Shown piece after piece: positions 1-6,057 of a stretch of 9,838 bases of DNA. Within the stretch, counting starts at the first letter, position 1, and each line of letters starts with the position of its first letter. The notes under the pieces are model-generated. The model was not told where the DNA came from. It did not search any database and was given only the letters and a program-made list of their open reading frames with translations. The position numbers were made by a program, and so were the translations under genes. The stretch comes from an uncultured Solirubrobacteraceae bacterium (GTDB lineage Bacteria; Actinomycetota; Thermoleophilia; Solirubrobacterales; Solirubrobacteraceae), in assembly GCA_902806215.1 (NCBI GenBank), contig CADCVT010000199.1, positions 1 to 9,838 of the forward strand, written 5' to 3'.

Positions 1-473
1 GTGGGCTGGTCGAGCGGCTCGCGTGGCGCTTGTTCCGGCGGATCTGCCGGGGCCGGCGGGGCCAACGGCTCGGCGACGACGGGAGGTTCGGTCTCGTGCG
101 GCGCGCGCATCCGCGGCTCTGCCGGCGCGAACGGGTCCCTCAGGTCCTCGCTGATGTCGTTGTTCCCCGGGGCAGGCGCAACGGGAGGGGGCTCGACCGA
201 TGCGGTCGGCTCGGCCGGCGGGTCGTCGAGCTCGAACGGATCGGGCTTGTCGCGCAGGTCGGCGGCGAACTCGACCTCGGCCGGCGTCGGCTCCGGCTCG
301 ACGCCCTCGAAGGGATCGTCGTCGCGCAGGGCCGCGGGCGGCGGGGGCGGCGGAGCCGGACGCCCCTCGCGCGCAGCCCGTCGCGCCTCGCGTTCGAGGC
401 GTGCGCGCTCCCGCTCCTCGGTGGAGCGGTCGCGCGATGGCGAATCGGGTTGACGGCGACCGAAGAGGCTCAT
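1..473 (-). CDS. mltG: MltG-like endolytic murein transglycosylase, cytoplasmic N-terminal tail (partial, off the left edge)
   Basis: An open frame begins at ATG 473-471 and runs through 157 codons to the window edge without a stop. The protein starts MSLFGRRQPD. Residues 18-38 are a highly charged Arg/Glu stretch (STEERERARLEREARR...), followed by six prolines (41-46) and a disordered Pro/Glu/Asp-rich tail. The tail carries three LRD...DPF motifs at residues 49-55, 73-80 and 111-115. No membrane segment or YceG catalytic domain lies inside the window; both would be further left. The MltG call rests on position, since alaS-ruvX-mltG is a common bacterial order, and on the charged, Pro-rich cytosolic tails typical of actinobacterial MltG proteins. 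MltG cleaves nascent peptidoglycan strands at the outer face of the membrane. The only in-frame start nearby is this ATG. It has no Shine-Dalgarno sequence; the upstream region is pyrimidine-rich (TCACCTCC). Another membrane protein with a disordered tail is possible. Confidence 0.6.
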   Translation of the reverse strand, partial: MSLFGRRQPDSPSRDRSTEERERARLEREARRAAREGRPAPPPPPPAALRDDDPFEGVEPEPTPAEVEFAADLRDKPDPFELDDPPAEPTASVEPPPVAPAPGNNDISEDLRDPFAPAEPRMRAPHETEPPVVAEPLAPPAPADPPEQAPREPLDQP

Positions 474-519
474 ACGGGCGAGCGGAGGTGAGGCTAGCGA
501 GGGGCCCGGCGGACGCGGC

Positions 520-732
520 TCAGCCGGCCCACGGCCCGCCGATGTTCTGCCAGTAGGCAGGACGCGGGTCGGACTGTTCCGACGGACGCTCCTCGGCGAT
601 CGTCTCGGGGTGCACGCCCTCGGGCTTCTGGTCGGGCGTGATCTCCACCCCGTCCTTGCCGATGCGGACGCGCACCTTCGGCGGGGCTCCTGCAGTCAGA
701 CGCTCGGTCTTGTCGCGACGGTGCTCGGCCAT
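520..732 (-). CDS. Small hypothetical protein between ruvX and mltG-like gene
   Basis: A 70-residue protein begins at ATG 732, four bases after the ruvX stop, and ends at TGA 522-520. I do not recognise the family. It is charged and soluble with no signal peptide or membrane segment. A basic N-terminus (MAEHRRDKTERL) leads to a likely beta-hairpin at residues 19-32 (KVRVRIGKDGVEIT). A Pro/Glu-rich stretch follows, and the C-terminus is aromatic and Gly-rich (AYWQNIGGPWAG). There are no cysteines. The tight spacing to ruvX, the lack of any other good frame here and the high-GC third positions of this frame support a real gene translated with ruvX. The GAGGG before the ATG is too close to be a good ribosome binding site, so translational coupling is likely. 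The function is unknown; membership in the alaS operon is the only clue. Confidence 0.7.
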   Translation of the reverse strand: MAEHRRDKTERLTAGAPPKVRVRIGKDGVEITPDQKPEGVHPETIAEERPSEQSDPRPAYWQNIGGPWAG

Positions 733-736
733 GCCC

Positions 737-1141
737 TCAGGCTACAGGACCCTCGGCCCGCCCCAGCCATCCCTCGAGCAGGTGCGCGGCCGCGCGGGAG
801 TCCTCGTCGCCCTCGCCGCCGAACCGCTCGGCCATGCGCGTCGTGAACCGCTCGTCGTAGAGCTCGACCGGGACCCGCCGGCCGAGGCTCTCGCGCAGCC
901 GCTCCGCGAACGCCCGCGTCTCGACCGTCTGCGCCGTGTCGTCGCCCGACAGCCCGAGCGGCAGGCCTACGACCACGGTCTTGACGCCGTGCTCGCGGAT
1001 CAGCCCGAGCACCCGCGCGAAGCCCTTGCGCGTCGCCGGCCGCTCGACGACCGGGAGCGGGGTGACGATGATCTGCGTCGGATCGGTGATCGCGACGCCG
1101 CACCGCGCCGACCCGTAGTCGAGCGCGAGGACGCGGGCCAC
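737..1141 (-). CDS. ruvX: RuvX/YqgF family nuclease (putative pre-16S rRNA nuclease / Holliday junction resolvase-like)
   Basis: This 134-residue RNase H-fold protein has the usual length for the family. The first strand motif is LALDYGSARCGVAITD (residues 5-20) with catalytic-type Asp8. The second signature VVVGLPLGLSGDD is at 56-68. YDERFTT, with Asp96-Glu97, is at 95-101, and the late Asp motif DSRAAAHLLEGWL starts at Asp114. In E. coli the family member YqgF matures the 5' end of 16S rRNA; a recombination role has also been proposed. The start is GTG 1141-1139, which overlaps the alaS stop as TAGTG. Upstream in-frame codons belong to a frame antisense to nothing useful, and the protein begins MARVLALDYG exactly where the family begins. 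The one-base overlap, with no Shine-Dalgarno sequence, points to translational coupling with alaS. Family assignment is secure; the precise biochemical role is taken from homologues. Confidence 0.95.
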   Translation of the reverse strand: MARVLALDYGSARCGVAITDPTQIIVTPLPVVERPATRKGFARVLGLIREHGVKTVVVGLPLGLSGDDTAQTVETRAFAERLRESLGRRVPVELYDERFTTRMAERFGGEGDEDSRAAAHLLEGWLGRAEGPVA

Positions 1142-3795
1142 TACGAGGAGAGCGCGGTCTCGATCGCGCCGCGGGCGGTCTCGAGTGCCGCTGGGAGCTT
1201 GGAGGGGTCCTTGCCGCCCGCCTGCGCCATCGTGGGCTTGCCGCCCCCGCCGCCACCCACGACCGCGGCCGCGGCCTTGACGATGTCGCCGGCCTTCACG
1301 CCGCGCTCGACGAGCGCGGGCGTCACGGCGGCGACGAGCGACACGCGCCCCTCCCCTCCGGCGCCGAGGACGATGACGGCGCTGTCGCCGAGCTTGCCCT
1401 TCACGCGGTCGGTCAGGTCCATGAGGACCTTGGCGTCGGTGACGCCCTCGACGACCATCGTGAGCACGCGCGCGCCGTCGACGTCGACCGCCTGGCCGGC
1501 GAGCGAGTCCGCGTCGAGCGCCGGAGCGGCGCTCTGCTTGCGCGCCTCCTTGGCCTGCTTCTGCAGGTCGGCGACCGCGCTGACGACCTCCTCGGGGCGC
1601 TTGCGCACGAGCGTCGCGGCGTCGCGCAGCAGCGCGTCGTGCGAGCGCAGCAACGCGACGGCCTCCGGGCCGGTGAGCGCCTCGATGCGCCGGACGTTCG
1701 CGGCGCTCGACGTCTCCGCCGTGAGCTTGAAGACGCCGATCTCGGCGGTCGAGCGGACTTGCGTTCCGCCGCAGAGCTCGCGCGAGAACGACCCGTCGCC
1801 GATCTGCACCATCCGCACGACGTCGCCGTACTTCTCGCCGAACAGCGCCATCGCGCCGAGCGCGCGGGCCTCGTCGAGCGGCATCGACAGCGCCCGCACC
1901 GGCTGGTTGTGGAGGATCTGCTCGTTGACGCGATCCTCGACCCAGCGGACGTCCTCGTCGGACAGCCCACCGCCGTGGGTGAAGTCGAAGCGCAGCTTGT
2001 CCGGGCCGACGTACGAGCCGGCCTGGCGGACGTGCTCGCCGAGCCGCTCGCGCAGCGCGGCGTGCAGCAGGTGCGTCGCGGTGTGGTTGCACTGCGTCGC
2101 GTGGCGGACGTTCGCCGAGACCCGCGCGACGACCCGGTCGCCGGCCGCCAAGCCCCCTCGCAGCTTCTCGGCCAGGATCGCCTGGTCGTCGCCGATCCTG
2201 AGCACGTCGATGACGCGGGCGCTGGTCGAACCGTCCTCCCCGACGATCTCGCCGCCGTCCGCGACCTGGCCGCCGCCCGTCGCGTAGAACGGCGACTCGG
2301 CGAGCTTGACGAGGACGCAGTCCGGATCGTCGTCCTGCTCCACGCCGCCGACGGTGGTGTGCTGTTCGAGCGTCTCGTAGCCCGTGAACTGCGTGGCGAA
2401 GCCGGCCGTCTGGGCCAGCGTCACCGCGCGCGAGCGCAGCGCGTTCGCACCCGAAGAGCCGCCGGGCCCGGCCTCGGCGACGCCGCCGCGCGACTGCTGG
2501 CGCTGACGGTTCATGAGCGACTCGAACCCGGCCTGGTCGACCCCGAGCCCGTGCTCGGCGGCCATCTCGAGCGTCAGGTCGATCGGGAAGCCGTACGTGT
2601 CGTGCAGCTGGAACGCGTCGGCCGACGAGACGCCCTCGTCGCCGCGCTCCCTGGCGCGCGCGATGAGGTCGTCGAGCAGCCGCGTGCCCTGCTCGAGGGT
2701 CCGCCCGAAGGCGTCCTCCTCGTTGCGCAGCCACATGCCGATCTCGCGCTCGCGCTCGAGCAGCGCGGGATACTCGTGCCCCATCAGCTCGTTGACGGTC
2801 TGCTGGAACTTGGGCAGGAACCCGGGGTCCATGCCGAGGCGCCGACCGTGCTGGATCGCGCGGCGCATGATCCGCCGCAGCACGTACCCGCGGTCCTCGT
2901 TGGAGGGGACGACGCCGTCGGCGATGAGGAACGTCATGCCGCGCGCGTGGTCGGCGAGGATCCGCAGCGACCGGTCGACCTCGTCGCTCGACCCGTACCG
3001 CGCGCCCGACAGCTCCTGCCCGAGCTCGATGAGCGGCACGAACTGGTCGGTGTCGAAGACCGACTCGACGCCCTGCTGCAGCGCGGCCATGCGGTTCAGG
3101 CCGAGCCCGGTGTCGATGTTCTGCGCGGGCAGCGGCGTCAGGACGTTCTCGGGATCCTGGTTGTACTGCATGAACACGAGGTTCCAGTACTCGAGGAAGC
3201 GCTCGTTGTCGCCGCCGGGCAGGTCGTCGTCGGTGCCGAAGTCCGGGCCGCGGTCGTAGTAGAGCTCGCTGCACGGGCCGCACGGGCCGATCGGGCCGGC
3301 CTGCCAGAAGTTCTCCGACCGCGGGAGCTGCACGATGCGCTCCTTCGGCACGCCGATCTCCAGCCAGACGTCGATGGCCTCCTCGTCCGGCCCGAGGCCG
3401 AGCTCGTCGTCGCCCTCGAAGACGGTGATCCAGATCTTGTCGGGCTCGAACCCGAAGCCCTCGAGCGACAGCTCCCAGGCGAACTCCGCGGCGCCCTTCT
3501 TGAAGTAGTCGCCGACCGAGAAGTTGCCGAGCATCTCGAAGAAGGTCAGGTGCCTCGTCGTGATCCCGACCTCCTCGATGTCGGGGGTGCGGAAGCACTT
3601 CTGGCACGTGGTCAGCCGGTGGTGCGGAGCCTTCTCCTGGCCCAGGAAGTACGGCTTCAGCGGGTGCATCCCGGCCGTCGTGAGCAGGACGCTCGCGTCG
3701 TAGTCGGCGGGTACGAGGGAGCCCGACGGCAGGCGCTTGTGATCGCGCTGCTCGAAGAACTCCGTGTAGAGCTTGCGGATCTGGTCGGAGGTCAT
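1141..3795 (-). CDS. alaS: Alanine--tRNA ligase (AlaRS), full length
   Basis: This 884-residue cytosolic class II synthetase charges tRNA-Ala and hydrolyses mischarged Ser/Gly-tRNA-Ala. The aminoacylation domain fills roughly residues 1-245, with KCFRTPDIEEVG (66-77), FFEMLGNFSVGDYFK (85-99), GPCGPCSE (170-177) and motif 3 IDTGLGLNRM (227-236). A helical tRNA-binding region follows. The editing domain has zinc ligands His571 and His575 in HTATH and Cys675 in CGGTQ. The C-Ala domain ends with the Gly-rich GGGGGGKPTMAQAGG motif. Two departures stand out: the usual editing-site CxxxH reads CGGTQ (Gln679, codon CAA at 1761-1759), and motif 3 has Asn234 where Glu is common. Start ATG 3795 gives the family's normal N-terminus. 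There is no Shine-Dalgarno sequence. The stop TAG 1143-1141 overlaps the ruvX start. alaS is the first gene of the operon. Confidence 0.98.
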   Translation of the reverse strand: MTSDQIRKLYTEFFEQRDHKRLPSGSLVPADYDASVLLTTAGMHPLKPYFLGQEKAPHHRLTTCQKCFRTPDIEEVGITTRHLTFFEMLGNFSVGDYFKKGAAEFAWELSLEGFGFEPDKIWITVFEGDDELGLGPDEEAIDVWLEIGVPKERIVQLPRSENFWQAGPIGPCGPCSELYYDRGPDFGTDDDLPGGDNERFLEYWNLVFMQYNQDPENVLTPLPAQNIDTGLGLNRMAALQQGVESVFDTDQFVPLIELGQELSGARYGSSDEVDRSLRILADHARGMTFLIADGVVPSNEDRGYVLRRIMRRAIQHGRRLGMDPGFLPKFQQTVNELMGHEYPALLEREREIGMWLRNEEDAFGRTLEQGTRLLDDLIARARERGDEGVSSADAFQLHDTYGFPIDLTLEMAAEHGLGVDQAGFESLMNRQRQQSRGGVAEAGPGGSSGANALRSRAVTLAQTAGFATQFTGYETLEQHTTVGGVEQDDDPDCVLVKLAESPFYATGGGQVADGGEIVGEDGSTSARVIDVLRIGDDQAILAEKLRGGLAAGDRVVARVSANVRHATQCNHTATHLLHAALRERLGEHVRQAGSYVGPDKLRFDFTHGGGLSDEDVRWVEDRVNEQILHNQPVRALSMPLDEARALGAMALFGEKYGDVVRMVQIGDGSFSRELCGGTQVRSTAEIGVFKLTAETSSAANVRRIEALTGPEAVALLRSHDALLRDAATLVRKRPEEVVSAVADLQKQAKEARKQSAAPALDADSLAGQAVDVDGARVLTMVVEGVTDAKVLMDLTDRVKGKLGDSAVIVLGAGGEGRVSLVAAVTPALVERGVKAGDIVKAAAAVVGGGGGGKPTMAQAGGKDPSKLPAALETARGAIETALSS

Positions 3796-3818
3796 GCGGA
3801 TGTGGGAGTCTAGGCGCC
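3796..3818. promoter_or_regulatory. Very short divergent intergenic region between alaS and a secreted-protein gene
   Basis: Only 23 bases separate the two divergent starts. On the plus strand GGGAG (3804-3808) lies 10 bases before GTG 3819 and is a credible ribosome binding site for the secreted protein. On the minus strand TAGACT (3812-3807) resembles a -10 box (TAnnnT). It would place transcription initiation about 5 bases before the alaS ATG, giving an almost leaderless alaS mRNA, which fits its missing Shine-Dalgarno sequence. I see no convincing -35 element for alaS. If both promoters exist, most of each lies inside the other gene's coding sequence. The promoter assignment is a guess; the spacing is directly seen. 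Confidence 0.3.
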
Positions 3819-4622
3819 GTGCTGCGTTGGACCGTTCCTCTGCTCGTCGCCCTCCTGCTGGCGGGCGACGCGACTGCGCAACAGGGCCGGTACGAGGGCT
3901 CGCGCCCGCACTCGGTGGCCCGCATCCGTGACCGCGACGGCGTCGCGGTCACGCGGATCGAGGCCAAGGTGCGCCGTGTCGGGTCCCAGCTCGAGGTCCG
4001 CGTGGTGCTCGACGCGCACCTTCGGCGCGGCACGTCGCGAGCCGCGGCCCTGCATGTCCTCTCGTGCACCGGGACGACCGACTACCCCGACTGCCCGAAC
4101 CGGAGCCCGCGCCGGATCGCGCTCGCACCGCAGTCGCGGACGACCGCCGCGACGGTCCGTGTCGCCGTCCCGCCGCCGAAGACCGACGCGATCGTCGTCG
4201 CGCTGACCCGTCCGCCGCGCTACAAGCACGGCAGCGACCCGACGACGTACGCCTACCTCCAGATCCAGGGCGAGGGCTGGCGCGGCCGTGGCGCCGGACG
4301 TTCCTACGGCGCCGTGGTCGAGCCGCTCGACGGCTTCGACGTGCACGAGCTGCACTTCGACGGCATCGGCCTCGGGCCGAAGGAGGCACGGGCAGCGGTG
4401 ATGTGGTCGGTGAGCTCCGAGGAGCCCGCACGCGTCCGCTGGGACTGCACGGTCGGCCCGTGCGGCGACAGCTTCCGGCTGAAGGGCGACGGCCGCCAGA
4501 ACGGCGAGGGACCGCTCGACCGCACGGAGTTCACGACCGAGGGCAGCCCGACGCTGGGGATGGTCGGCATGGCCGGCAACCGGCGGCTGTTCTCGGTCCG
4601 CGTGCCGACGCCCGTCCGCTAG
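3819..4622 (+). CDS. Secreted hypothetical protein, beta-rich, two cysteine pairs
   Basis: This 267-residue protein is exported. It has a basic start (MLRW), a hydrophobic core LLVALLLAG and a signal peptidase I site DATA|QQ after Ala20. I do not recognise the mature family. It looks like two beta-rich halves, roughly residues 30-130 and 165-267, joined by an Arg/Gly/Tyr-rich segment (RPPRYKHGSDPTTYAYLQIQ at 131-150). Each half has one close cysteine pair, Cys83/Cys92 and Cys210/Cys215, well placed for disulfides outside the membrane. There is no lipobox, sortase motif or transmembrane anchor, so it is probably free or loosely wall-associated. Start GTG 3819 is preceded by GGGAG at a 10-base spacing and gives a proper signal peptide. 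It is divergent from alaS and convergent with mnmA; its stop TAG shares the sequence CTAG with the mnmA stop. The function is unknown. Confidence 0.85.
   Translation: MLRWTVPLLVALLLAGDATAQQGRYEGSRPHSVARIRDRDGVAVTRIEAKVRRVGSQLEVRVVLDAHLRRGTSRAAALHVLSCTGTTDYPDCPNRSPRRIALAPQSRTTAATVRVAVPPPKTDAIVVALTRPPRYKHGSDPTTYAYLQIQGEGWRGRGAGRSYGAVVEPLDGFDVHELHFDGIGLGPKEARAAVMWSVSSEEPARVRWDCTVGPCGDSFRLKGDGRQNGEGPLDRTEFTTEGSPTLGMVGMAGNRRLFSVRVPTPVR
4619..4622. other. CTAG at which two convergent genes both stop
   Basis: The palindrome CTAG supplies TAG on both strands: 4620-4622 ends the plus-strand secreted-protein gene and 4621-4619 ends mnmA on the minus strand. The two coding sequences therefore overlap by four bases tail to tail. 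Any transcription terminator must lie inside the opposite coding sequence, and I see no hairpin with a T-run next to the junction. Confidence 0.9.
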
Positions 4623-6037
4623 GCGATCGTGGCCGTGCCGAGGACCGCGTCGTCCTCGGAGAGGAACACGGCGGTCTGGCCGGGCGCCGCGCCGTCGATC
4701 GGGTCGACCAGCTCGATCTCGCTGCCCCGCAGGCGGCAGCCGAGTGCGCGCGAGCGGTAGCGCAGCTTGACCTTCGCGACGCTGTCCTCGTCACGGTGCA
4801 GCGTGACGGCGCGGACCGCCACGCGGGTCGTGGCGAGCGCCTCCCTCGGGCCGACGGTCACTGTGTTCGCGTCGGCATCGGTCGCGAGCACGTAGAGCGG
4901 CTCGGACGTGCCGCCGATCGCGATGCCGCGCCGCTGGCCGACCGTGTAACCGTGGTGGCCGCGGTGGCGGCCGAGCACGCGGCCGCGGCGATCGACGATG
5001 TCGCCGGGGCGCTCGCGGATCGCGCCGTGCTTGGCGAGAAACGCCGCCTTGCCGGTGCCCGCGAGGAAGCAGAGGTCCTGCGAGTCGGGCTTGCGCGCCA
5101 CCGACAGGCCGGCGTCCTCGGCCAGTGCGCGGACCTCCGGCTTCGTCAGCTCGCCGAGCGGGAACCGCAGCCGGGCGAGCGAGTCAGCCGACAGGCCGGC
5201 GAGCATGTACGTCTGGTCCTTGGCGTCGTCGGCGGCCGAGCGCAGCAGGCCGTCGTCACCCACGCGCGCGTAGTGGCCGGTCGCGAGCGCGCCGGCGCCG
5301 AGGCGCTCGGCGACCTCGAGCATCCCGTCGAGCCGCACGTCGCCGTTGCAGCGGATGCACGGGTTCGGGGTCAGCCCAGCGGCGTGGTCGGCCAACCACG
5401 GCTCGACGACGCCCGCGCGGAACTCGTCGCGCAGGTCGAGGGTCAGGTGGGGCAGGCCGAGCCCGTGGGCCAGCTGCCGGGCGTACCGCACCGCGCTGGC
5501 CGAGCAGCACGAGCGCTCGCCGTCGTTGTCGGGGTCGCGCCAGAGCTCGAGGGTCACGCCGACGACGTCGGCCCCCGCCCGCTGCCGCAGCAGCGCGACG
5601 ACGGTCGAGTCGACTCCCCCCGACATCGCGACGAGCTCCCGCTCGCGCTGGAACGGCATCAACGAAGGAGCGTCGGACCGAGCGACTGCCCGCCCCAAGG
5701 CGACGTGCAACGCGTCCGCCGCGAGCTCGGCCGCATGGACCTTGCCAGGGGACAACGAGCCCAGTTCCTCGCTGATCGTCGTTGTTCCGATCCGGGCGAC
5801 GTCGAGCAAGGGGGTCCCCAGAGCGAGCTCGACGACCGCACTGCCGCACGCGACGACGGCACCGCAGCCGGAGGCCTCGAACGCCGCGTCGGCGACCACG
5901 CCGTCGCGCAACGCGAGCGTGACCGTGATCAGATCGCCGCACGCCGCTCCCCCAGCCGCCCCCGAGAACCCGCCGTCGACCGCGCGGCCACGACCGCGCG
6001 GGAACGACAGATGGTCCTCGAAGAGCTCGTCGGGCAT
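4619..6037 (-). CDS. mnmA: IscU-like scaffold domain fused to tRNA-specific 2-thiouridylase MnmA
   Basis: One uninterrupted 472-residue frame carries two enzymes' worth of domains. Residues 1-122 resemble IscU/SufU/NifU-N Fe-S scaffolds: AACGD (Cys33, Asp35), SGCGAVVA (Cys58) and KVHAA (Lys99, His101). The third scaffold cysteine, which follows that His in IscU, is Ala102 here. Residues 130-472 are MnmA: the ATP-binding PP-loop SGGVDS (139-144), TPNPCIRCN with Cys227 and Cys230, GHYARV (254-259), and DSQDLCF with the second catalytic-type Cys323. A C-terminal beta-barrel region with HGYTVGQRRG (362-371) follows. MnmA makes the 2-thio group of U34 in Lys, Glu and Gln tRNAs using sulfur relayed from a cysteine desulfurase. 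None is encoded in the window. The frame begins at ATG 6037, 20 bases after the preceding gene. It lacks a Shine-Dalgarno sequence; TCCTCCT stands there instead. Met128 is a possible internal start for free MnmA. Family calls are secure; the purpose of the fusion is inference. Confidence 0.95.
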   Translation of the reverse strand: MPDELFEDHLSFPRGRGRAVDGGFSGAAGGAACGDLITVTLALRDGVVADAAFEASGCGAVVACGSAVVELALGTPLLDVARIGTTTISEELGSLSPGKVHAAELAADALHVALGRAVARSDAPSLMPFQRERELVAMSGGVDSTVVALLRQRAGADVVGVTLELWRDPDNDGERSCCSASAVRYARQLAHGLGLPHLTLDLRDEFRAGVVEPWLADHAAGLTPNPCIRCNGDVRLDGMLEVAERLGAGALATGHYARVGDDGLLRSAADDAKDQTYMLAGLSADSLARLRFPLGELTKPEVRALAEDAGLSVARKPDSQDLCFLAGTGKAAFLAKHGAIRERPGDIVDRRGRVLGRHRGHHGYTVGQRRGIAIGGTSEPLYVLATDADANTVTVGPREALATTRVAVRAVTLHRDEDSVAKVKLRYRSRALGCRLRGSEIELVDPIDGAAPGQTAVFLSEDDAVLGTATIA

Positions 6038-6057
6038 GCCCGGTGAGCTTAGGAGGA

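Noticed and set aside
484..491. Perfect plus-strand Shine-Dalgarno sequence GGAGGTGA
   Set aside because: No plus-strand ATG, GTG or TTG follows at a usable distance, and no coherent plus-strand protein begins here.
1..556. Plus-strand frames at the left edge (Gly/Ser-rich or Arg-rich)
   Set aside because: The minus-strand frame from ATG 473 has a sensible charged, Pro-rich protein with repeated motifs and fits the operon; the plus frames are its shadows.
638..2287. Plus-strand 549-residue Ser/Pro/Ala-rich frame
   Set aside because: Shadow of ruvX and alaS. The composition is typical of antisense reading of GC-rich genes and there is no ribosome binding site.
1639..3813. Plus-strand 724-residue frame antisense to alaS
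   Set aside because: It mirrors the codon phase of alaS, with Arg, Asp, Val and Leu-rich low-complexity translation and no recognisable domain. alaS on the other strand is certain.
737..4069. Very long minus-strand frame that could be read as an 1110-residue protein
   Set aside because: Its left end is ruvX, but the rest is an Arg/Ala/Pro-rich out-of-frame reading of alaS. High-GC DNA leaves such frames open by chance.
6051..6057. Plus-strand AGGAGGA as a ribosome binding site
   Set aside because: No start codon follows within range, and the downstream plus-strand frame is antisense to the secreted-protein gene.
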